DNA from: Aphis gossypii
Lineage: Eukaryota > Arthropoda > Insecta > Hemiptera > Aphididae
Assembly: GCF_020184175.1 (NCBI RefSeq)
Contig: NC_065532.1
Coordinates: 45,032,287-45,096,286, forward strand
Direction: 5' to 3'
Length of the DNA stretch: 64,000 nucleotides
Under the pieces are notes generated by a model. The model did no database searches. It was given only the letters and a program-made list of their open reading frames with translations, and was not told the DNA's origin. How positions within the stretch are numbered: position 1 is the first letter of the stretch; each line of letters begins with the position of its first letter. Shown here piece after piece: positions 12,534 to 27,104 of the stretch. The position numbers and the translations under genes are program-made.

Positions 12534-15500
12534 TATATCACCCGCCTATATATTATAATATTATTATCACGCCTATATTACGGCCGCGTCTGTTTGACGT
12601 GTGTTCGAACGCGAAAGCTATTATATTATCATTATAATATAGACGATAGACAACCGGCGATGTTGCGGCTATGTTGGGTAAATTAAAAATGTGCGTAAAA
12701 AAAAAAAATCGTGTGCTCCGTCGCAGGTGATTTAGTGGATTTCGTTTATTTGAACAAGCCGCGACCCGAAGCGTGTTTGCGGTATCCTTCGGGGCTCGCG
12801 CACGGCTCTCTAATTAACGTGGTATAAATCGTGATGCCAAACCCATTAGTGATTTATCGGCACTGTGCGACGGCATGCATGTCCGTATATTATAGCGAAT
12901 CCCCGGAAATCGGCTTGGCGGGCTACGCATATTGGCCGTCGCCGTTTCGGTATTGTCGAGAAAATCGTTATTATAACCCGACCGGGCGCGCGGTGTCCAT
13001 CTGAACGATCCGTCGACAGTATTATAATATTATAATTTAGTATTAATATGCATTTGTTTCTACGGATTCGCTAAGTAATAACGATATAATATTGTTATAT
13101 TTTTATTTGTGTTGCGTTCCGGTCATAAATCTAAAACGAGGCTGGACTCGAGCTGTTACTATATAATATTAATAATAATATATTGTTCTCTTGCTATAAA
13201 TCATTACGACTTTAATACGTTTTTTTTTTTTAAATCTGATTTCTGAATGTTAGATCCGATCTCGACTGTATAAACGATTACAACTCATATAATATAAACT
13301 CCGTTATAAACAGCCATCGGTATATTATGCGTATACATATTATTACTTTGATCAAGTACAAAAAATTAAAATAAGAACGCACGTAAATATTCCGTCGGAT
13401 TACTCTGCACATTATATAATTTGTTATAATCCGTCGGATATGACGTTGGGCGCGATTCAGGAAACGCAAACAAAACGATATGTCATAAACTCATATTGAC
13501 CTACATGTAAGTATATACTATTTGTATAGAGCCGTCCTAAAATCGAATTGAATAACGACGCTCTACCACGCAACCATATAAAACCACGAATCTGTCGTCG
13601 CGGGTTTTATGTGTTTTATCGCCGTGAAAGCTTTTACGGATTTTCGAAGTTTCGTGTGGGCAAATTTGGCAAACGAAAGTGTACTACAGTGTAAGCCGCG
13701 GTAATATTATTGTAATTTATATATAAATATTATTGCCTCGCCATAATACGGCGACAATAAAACGTTTATCGACCTGATAATATTATGCACTGCTGTGTTG
13801 AAGAAAACGATCTGGACTTGCTCGCCAAATGGAAAAAACCGGCTGCTGTTTAGTACTGCAGGAAACAAAATAACACGCAAGCACGCGCATAACTATGTAT
13901 ATTATCCGAGCGCTTTCGAACACAAAAAGAGGAATGCGATTTAGGTACCTTAATGGCAAAATTATTATATTTTTATTGTTGTTATCGTAGTCGTCGTCGT
14001 CGACGACAGATGCTGAAACCGCGTTTCTGTCCGCTACTGACCGCAATCGCCACAGATGATATACTTTTAATACGATAATATCTTTAAAAATATATAATCT
14101 GTTTAGAAATTATAATACATTAATTATTAGGTACACATTACGAGTACACCACCATAACTATTTTCGCAATATTTCGTGTTTATAACAATACTATGCTATA
14201 TTGCTATATGCAATAATAATAACAGCACAGTACGAGCAAAAAAAATTAACCACTGACAATAATGTAATTATTTTACCGAATTATTGTCAACATCGTAACC
14301 GTAAGTCAACCTTGTCGTGGGCGACCATACGCGAAATTCGTTTGCGAAATAAGGGCGCAAGCATAAAAGTTTTGATGATGATGGTACATCTGCACAGCAA
14401 TATAAGATAATCTCAACAAAGAATCGCGGAAGAACATTTTAGTAATTACATTTCATTATGTCACGGGTCGTACGTCCAGTGATCGTCTCACATAGTTTAC
14501 GATGTCTTATTATTATTATTATCTTCCGAGGTCAACCGTAATCACAGTATGTAATAATATTATATTAACGACACTGTTGCGGTGTCCTTCCGTTTGCTGC
14601 ACAGCGGATAGTTCTCACGGACGACCAAAACGTTTACGAAATCTCCCTAAACCATCACCATAATATTATAATATACTTCATAGGTACTTACATATTATAA
14701 TTATAATTGTAATGACAATATATGTCATTGCGTGGGAGGACCATGTAAAACATTATGTCAACACGACGTGAAACCTACTCAACACTCCTCGTGTGTTTAT
14801 TTTAAAATTAAAACGTACGTTCTATCAAAACGTATACGATTATGCCGCACCGAGTTGTCGTTATCGTTTAGTCTGTTAAATAATAAATTATTATATCCTG
14901 ATATTACGTCAAACCCACGTTCTATAAACCACTCATATAAACGTCTCATTAGTTAACTTAGCGCAGTTAGGAAACCGTTTAGAACACATTTCGGTAAAAT
15001 TATTTTTCGTTTTTTCGTTCGACTCGTAATGGGTACGAATTAAAGATTGAAATGAAATAAATTGCACTTATTTATCATTCGACTGTAGAAAGTGCATACG
15101 TAAATGAAGAAAAAACTATAGTATATAAAAAAGTCGAATTTGAATTCATCGTAGAATCAAAGCACGTACATTGGTTATAGAGTTTATAGATATTAACGAT
15201 CTACACAGATATCTCGGATCCATTTCTACTTGAGCCATATAGCTATATTTTGACTCTTCCAGAAACTTTAAATCATAACGGTTATATTCACAAACACTAC
15301 TTTAAATAATTTTGTCTTCTATTTCTAAAAATAGTCAGTCCCTACCATTTGATGCAACGTAAAAATCATCACAATCGTCTTCTCCGTATATCCAATAAAT
15401 AATTGTCAGTAGTCACGCACATAAATGAAATTTCATTAATTATACATTTCCTTTTAACACCGTTTTATGCATTATTTGAATGTTATAAGAAATCATAATG

Positions 15501-18500
15501 TTTGTATAATATATTTTGTTCTATAAAATAATTTGATTTCACTTGTTTATAATTTTTGGATTTTAGTTTTGATTTATGTGTTTGTTTAAATTTTCTTCGT
15601 ATTTTAACCAGTTTTATGTGAATAAAATAAATCTGGTAGCAGGTACATCATAATTCATAGTATAGTTTTAATTTGTTTATGTATAGAAATAGAATATTGT
15701 ATATAAATAATGTTTTTTGTTGCTTACTATTAAACCGTTATGAACGAATGTGGTTAAAATATTCACTTTTTTTTTTTTTTTAAAAAATCATGTTATTCTT
15801 TATTATTAGACCCACCATTCATTGATTTATACTAATAAAATATACTTTCTAGTAGTTAAATTAAATAAATTTAATTAAGAATGATAGTAAGAAATATGTC
15901 AAAACTTCATTCTTTACATATTGAATTATAATGAGATAAACATTACTAAGTAGTTTTACTTGTTTACTATTAAATATAATACATATATATGTACACATAT
16001 TATTTAAGTCATTATAAGGTAGTCACTTATATCTATCCTATTTTATTATTATTTTTACTTGTTAAAATTTAATGATTGCACTTTTCTATTTTATAGTTTA
16101 TTAGAGTTCGATTAAAACAAATTAGAAACCATTTAGTTGAACTCGTGAAATTATTATAATATTACATTATACATATATTTCTCGTACAATAAAATATTTG
16201 TTTTTTAATATAATATTATTTATTGTTGTAACTGGTTTCTATTGTTCATAAGTACCTAACTATTTGGTGAAACACGGTGTGAAATTTATTTTATGCCTTA
16301 TAAGACATATAAGTTACGTATATAAAGTTAAAATATTCTATTTCTATGATAATATGATTTTATTTTTATTTGATAATAATTGTATATTCGTGTACACATT
16401 AACTCGTATACATAAATAAAAGTTACTTTATGTAGGTATTTGTAAAATTATAAAGAATGCTTTAGTGCAAAACATTGTTTAGAAAATACCGTGTGAATAT
16501 TCTCTGGTCTCCAGAGTCTGCCTCGTATTTTATTTGCAAGGCCTTTATTACACTATAACTTACGTATAATTTGAGTGATTTAATAGACTGCACGCTGAAG
16601 AAGTCGTGTATAATTATTTAAGATCACTCGAGACGTGTAAGTGAGAATTTAATGTATAGAAACTTTTAATGAAATAAACAGCTGATAGTAGGTACACACA
16701 CTCATAATATAGTATGTATTTTATAGCTCAAGTCACGGACGCCCTTAAACTTTGTATACTATACATCATAATAAAAACAGAGACACGAATCTACTTGAAA
16801 AATAAAAAGAAGACGTTCTGTAGAAAATCAATAATTGAGTTTACATTGTCTTGAGGTCATTTTAATGGACACACGATGACGGCACGACGATAATAACGTG
16901 ATGACGCGATGACGAGCAAGAGAAATATGCTTCCGGAATTCTATACCCCTCCATCAGATATGAGAATAATATTTTTATTTTCGTTTAAACGCGAACTTCC
17001 GAATAATTCAATCATATCCAAAAGTCAAGTCTTCACGATTTATTGCCCCGTATTCTTTTACTCTATTCACCTCGTTCGTAGCAATATTATATTCTACTTT
17101 CTTCGTTGTTTTCAAAAAATAAAAAAAAATAAACCGTAAACTCGAGAAGTACAACGCCTAGCGTGGTGTGGCGTACCTACATAGTTATGCGGTCGATTCC
17201 TCGGGCCATTCACGGTGATCGAGATCAAAATGATATATATTATCACGGGAAAATGGAAACAAGCAATAGTAACAATATCGTATATAAAATGTTTGTCCGC
17301 ATATCCGCGCGTATACGTTTATGCATATATATACCTATAACCTATACAAGCATTTCCAGTAGATGTATGTTCGCATTATTATTATTATTTTACGTGTACC
17401 CGTGGTTTGCATTTGCCTACACTTTTTCTTCTCGAATCCCCTTGTCGCGATCAGCTCCAATAATAATTGTAACGCTAATCTCGCAAGTTTCTACTTTCGT
17501 TCGTCTATTGCTTTCGTTTTCATTTCTGCAATTTTATCGCCTCGTAAGTATATAATATACTCCCTGTTTGATTATAGGTGCGAGCAGTTGAATTACAATA
17601 TACATATATAGTTGACAACTTGAAGGTTTTATTAGCACATTTTAGTGTACGTACAACTGTAATACATACGTACGTACGAGAAAATGGCTTTATAATATTC
17701 TACTCGCTATCGATTTGCATTATTGTTACAAAAATAATAACTATATATAACGAACCCTTCACGCGAATAATCGTATTATTGTCACTCTATACACAACATT
17801 ATAATATGTACATGTCACATAAAAGTATTATATTTATAATTATATATTTACCTGTATCGTGTTACATAGTCGGTAATACTGAGTGCAGACTGTACGAGTG
17901 TACACTGTACACACGTATAATAGTACCTACTATGAAACGATCTTTAATAAAAACATAACCTTAACGGATTTTTTTTTTTTTGGATTAATTAAATTTGTAG
18001 TTTAAATCACAATAGTAAATAAAATAATCTAATCCGTTTATCCGTAATAAACTAACAGAGGGTGCGAGATCTGTTTTACGATAGGGTGGAGAAAGTCGTC
18101 CACAGAATTCGAAGGACGATGGTTTTGAATAAAGACGTCTTACGTGCGCGTTATGAAATAAAGATAATAATATATTTATATTTTTCAATTTATAATAGAA
18201 TGTAAAATTTATTTATAAATTATAATGTAAAAATTATTATTATCATTATTATTACTTTTTTTCCAAACATTTATTTGAAAGGTATTATAATCTGTATATC
18301 TTTAGAAAATAACCATACCTGAGTAGATAATTTGTATGGACTAGGAAGACAAGTCGATAAAGGAATTATTATTATACAGCAACACTTTTGACTTAATTTT
18401 TATTTTATGATACATATTAATGCCATGTTCTCTTAAGATATCGTTTGACTGAGTAAGAACAAAGAGCAGTGGATTTTAATGATTTTCAAGTCAGGAGAGG

Positions 18501-21500
18501 AAAAGTTTGTAGATATATGCAGTTACTTTTGAGAACTTGTATATATCCGAGTGAAGGGTATGATTCGAAACATAAAATAGTTCATATTGTTTTTATAAAA
18601 TATATACACATATTTTCCATATATAAATAATAATATAAGTTTTTACGTCCCAAGATAAAGTTAAATAATGATATCATAGACAATATTTGTCTTATTTATT
18701 TCTAGTATTTTATTATTAATTGTTTCAAACTTAAATCCTATTACGAGGTCACTAATTTTTATTTTATAAATAGTTTTAAATTATTTCGAGTAAAATAAAT
18801 AAATTTCTCACTAAAAGTAATACCCCTTCATAATTCTTATCAAAATACACATAAATTTACAATTAAAACTTGCTTATATTATTATTTTATTTTGTTCTTA
18901 TACTATTATAATATTATCATTTATTCATTTACAATTATTTCGCTATCCAATGTAACTACCATTATCTTTGTTTAATAATATATTTATTATTAGTACTCAG
19001 TACTCGTATATGCAATATTGTAATCATCGAGATATTATTTTATTTGTCGAAATAAATAGCATGACTACTGAGTGCTGATATTTTGATGATAGAAAAATGT
19101 ATGTATGTAGATATATTATATTTATATCTAAATAGGAGCTAAAATATATAGTAAAAACTGTTACCAAAATTCCTTTTTGATCAAACTCTATTAATTAGCC
19201 TTCTCTTATCACTCTTTATCTCAGTGTTATATAATAATAATGTATTATTATTTCTATTTTAGTTCTTTAATTATTATCATAATATCTTTAGACATTATGT
19301 GATAAACTATTTTCATAATTTAATATACAATACATATTATTTACCAGTTTTTGTTGTGGACATATCATAAGGCACTAGTTCATTATTCATCTTAGGTACT
19401 TATTTTTATTTATTCCAATAAGTATCGCATATTTTATTATTAAAATATTAATATAATATTATGTTTTATTAATATTATAATATATTTCTAATAAAAAGCT
19501 CATAAAACGCAATAAAATAAAAATATATTTAAGTCGTGTCTCTGTTGTTTTTAATTTGTAATAAAAATAGTTCAATAAAAGTATTTATTAATTTTTTTTT
19601 TCTTTCATTTAAAGAAATTTACAGTAAGCCGTAGGGAGATTTTGACAATATTAAATTACACACTTATAGATATCGTAGAAGTGTATTATAAACAATTCAC
19701 AAATGATTATAATAAAAAATAAAACTACCTGATGAATTTGATCGAAGAGGAAGAAAAATTTAGGTCTTGGTTGAGTGATGAAGCAAGTGATTTCGGAAGT
19801 ATAATATTTTCTCTGTCTCGGGTGTGTAAACACTAAACAGCATTAAACACATTCAGTGAAAATATGTTTCATGTCCGTACGGACCACATTTATATAAATT
19901 ATTACAATTATTTTTTGTCAAAAATAATTTAACATCATGTAAAATTGAATTCTTGAATACCATATTTTACTTTTACAAAATAATTAGAAAACACTTTTAT
20001 GTAATTTTAATACTTGAAATGTGTACCTATTCTGCACAAATTGTTTGCCTGTTCGATTTTTTTTCAAAAATAAGCAAATAAAATATTATCATTTTATAAA
20101 AACAAACAATAAGTGCAATATGGTTTTTTATTATTCATCGGCTAGTGTTAAAATATTTTATTTTTATTGTATACGTGATCAGTGACCATAATCAATTTTA
20201 TTATTTTTCATAACCTTGATAATTAATATTTTATTTATAATATTCACTGATAATTTCTTAATTTATGAGTTGTATATTAATGATAATAATTTAAATACAC
20301 GATATGTATCACATATTTAAAAAACAAGTTCAGTCCCACGGTTATTGAAATTAACATTAATTTTCACAATTGGCCTATATTTTAAAATTATTATTCTCAT
20401 AAATAAAGTATACTAAGGTCATTTATGATTTGTTTGAGACTCAAGTATCGCACAATTAATTTTTTTAAATATTTGAAAAACTTTGTTCTATAAATTTATT
20501 AATATAAAAATAGTAAATAAAATTAATTTTGAAATTGCGTACTAAAAGTAGTGATAATATTTATATTAAAGAATTTTGAATAGTTGATAAAATAAAAGTA
20601 AAATTAGCAAAAAAATCAAGTTTCTATTAATGTTATTTAATGATTACTCTACTATAAATATTTTAAATAATACACACGGCAAATTTTCTCTTAAAGATAT
20701 TAAGGTTAACATGTAGTAGTTTTATTTTATGTAAAAGATTAAATTTACTGGACTGACGGTCATTTAATTGCACAATTAAATATGTATAAGTATATTTTAT
20801 TTTAAAGTAGGTATAAGTACATTTGTTTAGCATTATATACTTAATTTAGAGTGATTGGTATACATTTTATATAGACTATCTTATTGCTGGTATACCGAAA
20901 TTGTGTAATAATATTATTTAATATGATGACACAATTTTGAAATATTTTTAAGTACTTAATTTGTTCAACCATAATACTATCTAAAGTATTTACCATGCTT
21001 TATAAAATTAGAATTTCTATACACTAGAATTTAGATTTATACATAACAAAAACATTCTTTATATTATTTAAATTAAAATTAACTTGGCCTAAATAATAAA
21101 ATAATAATTATTAATATCTAAAATTTAACATTCAAAACGCTGGAAATCTGAACATTCAAATCATGTTCAAGTTATGGTAATGTATGGTGGTTATACATTT
21201 GGATTTCATAAAATATTATAAGTTAAATTTAAATAAAATATCCTGGAATATTTTACACAATGTTAAAATATGTTTAATAATCAAACACGTATTATATGTG
21301 TCTTGAAATTATATTTATCTTATACACAATACGATAATATGTACATATTCTGAAAATATAGTCATCTAATTGTTTATGCCTTTGTCGTAGGTACCCACAA
21401 CAATATATTATAATATATTTAAAGGATATAGAAAACAATAGTATCATATATTATAATAATATTTAAAACCATAGTAGGTACCTACGTGATAATATATAAA

Positions 21501-22455
21501 CTTTTAAGTAACAAAACAAGTATTAATAAAATGTAGGTACCCTATAGGTGGTACTTATAATCATTTTTATAAAATAAAATTAGAATGTTTGATCTACATT
21601 TAAATTAGATTATTGTTTCAAGTCATAATATAAATTAACAATAATACACGTATTTAGGTAAAAGTTTAAAAAAAATGTTTCAGATGATAGTTGAACGAAA
21701 GTGGGCTCATTATTTACACAAACAAAACTCATGAAATAATAATACGAGGTAAACTGTATAATATATGGTCGGTTGTAATTTCTTGCGGGAGAAAACTATG
21801 GAGTATCACAATACACACGTAACCGCACACTCGTTAAGAAATGTTTATGATGCGCGGTGGCACGATTCGTAGAGGTTAAGCACTTAAATGAATATATTTA
21901 ATTTAATATTTCATCACCCTGTATTTATTGTCATTATTAAGTTGAAAAATATATAAATTATAATTAGGTACTTCGAAAACGCTACAGCGCTGAGCTGTAT
22001 TACCTCAACACATTTTAATAGATACCAAAATTATATTCAGTATCACGTACTTCTTTTCTTGTTAAATTTTGCATAGGTAGTTAAAAAATATTTTATATGT
22101 GTTTTTACAAACGCGCAAAAAACCGATTTTTCCATACGTGTACTCGCTAAAATGCCCTCGCATCTCGGGCCCTGTGTCATGCAACTTCAGTTAACACAAA
22201 CGTAAACTATAGGTGTATAACTGATATTAAATTATAGTGATCAAACAATTGTTTTAATACAATATTATTAAAAATAAATTATAATATGATATTACCCGAT
22301 TTGATAAAATAGAAATATATTTATATAAACTTATTAAAAAGTCATAATTACAGCACCTCTATATTTAATTTAAATAATCGTAAAATAATAACGTAAAATT
22401 TATGTAGCCATAATATCATGCTAAAATGTTCCTTCGCATAGTATATAGTATTACC

Positions 22456-22486
<31 letters not shown>
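22456..22486. repeat. (TAT)n microsatellite
   Basis: About ten uninterrupted TAT/ATT units. The poly-Ile stretch in the minus-strand frame over it is an artefact of this repeat. Confidence 0.9.
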
Positions 22487-22487
<1 letters not shown>

Positions 22488-22899
22488 TACTATTTAACAA
22501 CACTACGCTTGCACATTTCGTTGTAAAATAATGATAATAAAACATAGATAAGTGACGATATAGCTGGTATATACATAGGCAACGACTACTCTCCGAGTAC
22601 AGCAGCACGTGCGACTTTATCTGCTCTTAAAATATTGCGAGCAATGTTATCATTTATCACAGTGTAAACACGGATTAATTGCATCAGATATTATAATAAC
22701 ACACGCGAACCGAGTAGGTATATGGTGCAGGATAATGGAACGAGTTCGGGTGGAGTCGCGATAGGATTTCGTATTTATAACGATCGTTTTATTATTATTA
22801 GTATTTTATTATTATTATTTTCTCGGTATATTATATATTATGCACCTAAGTATAAATATATAATATTTATATACCTACACCTATGTAATGTATGTATAA

Positions 22900-23330
22900 T
22901 ATACCTATCCGTTACGATATTCAGCGTGTGCTGCAGCACGCAAAGTATCTCGCGAGGCTTATCGCGGTCCGACCATCGGACTATGTATTATTATTACTGT
23001 ATATACACGGGTGGAGATATGTATTATTATTACTATACCGAACGATTGCTCGCCCCGGGGAGAGACCAGTTTTGAGTGCTATTATGCCATCCGGTCCGAA
23101 CTCTTTCGGCCGAAATCCACCGCACACGCGTCCGGCCGGGAGACTTAAACGCGCTGCAGATCACTTGCCGCGCGATTGTGACGACGCCGCGCCACGTGCT
23201 ATAATTGCTTCGGATTCACGTGCGTATGTTATTATTATCATCATCATCGTCGACGGATAATTAGGCGACTTCGCTTACGTTTCTGGTGCGTTTTCGATGT
23301 TCGGCGGCGACAATAATATATACATATATA
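22900..23330. promoter_or_regulatory. CpG-rich block about 2.6 kb upstream of the first read exon
   Basis: This is a local rise in GC and CpG within AT-rich DNA, the nearest such block to the exon at 25886. It could hold an alternative promoter or a 5' exon of the fibrinogen-related gene. The open frames across it lack a recognisable domain, and I cannot point to a splice donor in the phase needed to join the exon at 25886. Confidence 0.25.
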
Positions 23331-25885
23331 ACGTATAGGCTGATGCAGCAGTATAATATGTAATATATAATACACAGGTACGCGTTTAATAATTATAGTA
23401 GTAAAATGTGTGTCAGATACGAATTCAGATAAACTACTTATGTCATATTATACACGTTTGTTTCGTTACACTCATCTATACGAGAATATACCGCATTTTT
23501 GATAATCGGATTAATCGGGATTAGTCGGACGAAACTGTTGCCGCTGTAGACGGAGTAAACGACGGAGTCGCGGGCTAAGAAAGTGGACGGATGAATGAGG
23601 ATAATGTATCTATTTAGTATAATTTGAATCACTAAACGGATTGACGTTGTCGAAATTTAAATTTAATCGAATATCACGAGAGTAATTTTTTAATTTATAC
23701 ATTTTTTTACACTATACATTTATCATGTATGTACAATATAAAGACGATTTCTGCAAAACTAGATGAGATAATCACACAATATCCATCTGGCATCTACCAA
23801 TACAATATACACTATAATACGAGAGACGTAGTCCGACTAATATAATATTATTATGTATTTTCGTATGGAGCGCGACGAAATTGAACAGTACGAATTATTT
23901 TTTTCGAAAAATTTAGAATCTTGTAACCTCTATATTAGAAACACAACATATAATATATAATCATACCATAATAAGCATTTAGTCGAACAAGTCTTGCTGA
24001 AGCTGGTATGATTTCCGAATAGAAATGCATTATATTAAACATAATATGTGTTATATACGTTATTACGTTATTAAATTATTTTTTATTCCATTACTATGTT
24101 GTAAAAATAATATAAATGTATTGTATTTGAAAAAAATTTAATTAAATCAAACAAATATTACAGTTTCAATAGTTGGTAGAATATTATTTGAATTGTTGTA
24201 AAATATTCAAGCGCCAAATACTCATGTATTATTATTGATACTCGTTGCATAAAAAATAATTGAAATAATGTAATTCTGCATAATAAAAAGAAATGTCAAT
24301 TTGTCCAAAAAATACGTCAAGCAACCAGTTAATGAATTTAAATCACTAGGTAGTTTTTAAAAGCTTAAAAATGTCCCTCAAATCATAAAAGAACAATGAC
24401 CAGTATTAAAAAAATATATAAACTATTTCATAGTTATAATTTTCTCTTTTGTTAGGTAGGTACTCGGTAAACTTTCTTTTTTTAAGGTATGGTGACAATT
24501 TTATACTCCAGAAATTACATTAGTTGTATATTGTAATATAATACTTTTAATCAAATTATTTCTATTTACGATACATATATTTCTTATGTTATTATATCAT
24601 TCTCTTGTGCTCGTAAATATAGAAAATAAATTTTCCGATGATTGATGGACGTAATTTTTTTTCAAATTAAAGTTTTAATCAAATTTCTCGTTTATCGAGT
24701 TTATAGCAACAACGCGGAAATAAAAAAATAATATATTTTGCAAATCGCAATGTATTAATCATATTGATTATAATTAATTAATAAAAATAAAAAGAACGTG
24801 CGTATAAATGATTGCGATTTATTCACGTGTTATGTATTATCGTTAGAATTTGGTTTTAATATTTTAACGTCATTAAAAACGCAGAAACAATTATTATATA
24901 TTATATTTTAGACTGATCACTGATTACATTTTTTCGGTTCAATGAAACGTTTCGTACTCCTTATATATATACATTATATATTTATATAGGCTTACGGTTC
25001 CGAAGACGACGTAAATCGTATTATATCACAGCAGGTCGTAAAAAGTGCACGAGTGCAATCGACGTCATGTTATCTAACTCGTGGAATATACTGTAACGAA
25101 TTAAAAACTGGTTTACTATATGTATACATATACCGCTACCATGCTCGTCCATTCATAACACCGTCTGTGCGTGCACCGAAGACGGCCCGAGATCGATATA
25201 CAATACTAATATTTCAGAGTGTTTGTGTAATGTGAATAAATATAATATGAACTGGACACGTCAGTGTGTGTATCAAAGGGTACGCATTCGTACGTATTAT
25301 AGTAGGCTACACAAATTGGGTTACTCTTCTAATATAGAAACCACACGCGAAAACGGTTTTGGTATCACAATGTATTTGTGTTGTGTAATTGTCAAACGTA
25401 CGTGTCAGTACTACGGTGTCGATAGGTCTCGGCATACAATGACCCTTTTTTTTTATTCTAGAACCATTGGGTGTCAAGGAGATTTTCTCTTTTAAAAATA
25501 TATTAAAATCTGTTGTTCGTACTAATCCGTATAATTCGAAATAGTTTACATGCCACCGTGAACGTATGGCAGTATTTTTGTTTGATAGAATCGTCGTAAA
25601 AAAATAAATAAATGAGTTTTTGACTAATGAATTTATAACCTATTTATTATTTCGATGATTGTTTTAACATAATAGGACGTATACGCACAACTAGGTAATA
25701 TAATAAACATTTAAAAATGTTATAAACAAAATATAATATTATAATATAGTATTCGATAATGATATTTTTATAGTTAATTTTACAGGAAGGATAAAATATA
25801 ATTTAACTAAATATTGAATAATTGTGATAAATCGTTTTTTGCGTGTACTCTTTTAATAACGTTCACTTTTATTATTTCGTTTCAG

Positions 25886-27104
25886 AGAACAATACTTGTT
25901 CAACGTATTCGAAGTGATCGTTTCCACATTGGAGACGAAACTCCAGAGAATAGAAAACCTAGACAAAGCCGTCGAGCACCTGATGCGTCGAGTAGAAGCA
26001 CTAGATTCGCGAGTGACCAACAACATCGACAAGACGGAAGCGGTGATTGGAAAGTTAAGGTCATTGGACACCAAGCTGTTCCAAAAGGAACCCGGCACCC
26101 TCGGTCACCATCTCGAGACTAAGCTGTCGACATTAGACCGAAAAGTCGGTGACATCGACACCAAGTTGGTCGGGCTCAAGAGTCAGTTGGACAACAACTT
26201 CTTGGCACCCGCGGACGACATCAACGCCGAGGCGAGTGAGAAAAAACCCGTAAACGTCCATCACCTGGACGTGTCCAAACTGCTGAACACTCAGATGGAC
26301 AACATTCGGAGCAACACGGCCAATATCGACAGAAAACTACAATTCCATATAAACATGGTGTCGGACGGACTGACCAAAATCATAAGCATGGTGTCGGACG
26401 TGCACGGGGCCATCGTTGAACAGGACAACAACAGCAACAACCACCACCACGGTAGCGGTCGGTCGGGTGCCGGCAACAAGACGACCACCACCACGCCGGC
26501 GTCGGCGCCGGAGCGGAGCAACAAAATCGATCAGCTGGTCAGGCAGATGCATCCGATACTGAGCGTCAGCGAGAAAATGGACGAGGTGTGGAACGTGGTG
26601 GTCGGCACCAAGAGCTCGGTGGACGACCTGGTGCCCAAGTCTGACGAGCTGCTGACTCAGACGCAGCGACAGGAGCGAGCCATTAGCGACATACACGACG
26701 ACCTGCGCATGAACACCAACAAGATCATCGCCAACCTGGACGTGGTGGAGCGCAGGCTGAAGAAACAGGAGGACGACGTGGTCACGTTAGCTCAGCGACC
26801 TGTGCCAGCCGAGATGCTGCGCCTGGACCCGACCATTGACGATTATTCCCGGTACGACGAACAGCTGCAATCCGAGTCCACGCCGCTTTCCGCCCCCGTG
26901 TCATTCACCACTCCCACGAGTGTCGGTGGCATCGGCGGTATTGGCAGTCCTACGCCGGGCACGCCGCCGGATGTCCAACTGTCGTTCCAGACGTCCCGGA
27001 ACGCGCCCCAGAAGAACAGAGGAGTGGTGTTCCCGAGTGTCAAAAATAAACCGCCACCGGCCAACATCAGTTTCTTGACTGACCAATTCAACCGCGAAGT
27101 CAAA
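25886..27104 (+). CDS. Fibrinogen-related gene, coiled-coil exon
   Basis: This exon opens after a pyrimidine-rich acceptor (TTTCGTTTCAG) and ends at AAA|GTGAGT in phase 0. It is 1,219 bp and open throughout, markedly GC-richer than its flanks, with codon use unlike the AT-rich introns. The frame starts EQYLFNVFEV with no ATG nearby, so the exon is internal. It encodes the heptad regions at residues 1-105 and 125-180, the Asn/His/Thr spacer, a third helical region at 210-305, and the Pro/Gly-rich linker before the fibrinogen domain. A second AG lies two bases inside the acceptor, so the exact entry could be 25886 or 25888. The continuation of the frame past 27104 (28 codons) is intron. Confidence 0.88.

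Larger units (their letters stand above)
12534..25885. other. Long gene-poor stretch 5' of the fibrinogen-related gene
   Basis: No gene could be confirmed in these 13 kb. Two blocks are CpG-rich: 12560-13020 and 22900-23330. A trinucleotide run lies near 22456-22486. Open frames at 17163-17555 and 17363-17611 begin with hydrophobic, signal-like stretches and meet a GTAAGT donor at 17544. A TAT/ATT-type repeat produces part of that hydrophobicity, so they stay only as weak candidates for the missing 5' exon. The remainder is AT-rich with frequent TAGGTACCTA words. Confidence 0.5.

Noticed and set aside
17578..17958. 126-codon frame
   Set aside because: It is long but low-complexity Ile/Tyr/Thr-rich, has no recognisable domain and no splice context.
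22722..23075. 117-codon frame
   Set aside because: The Ile/Leu/Tyr runs follow TAT/ATT repeats and there is no domain.
26337..26696. 119-codon minus-strand frame
   Set aside because: It lies wholly inside the GC-rich coiled-coil exon and is an antisense shadow, with the Arg/Val runs expected from the His/Thr/Gly codons on the other strand.
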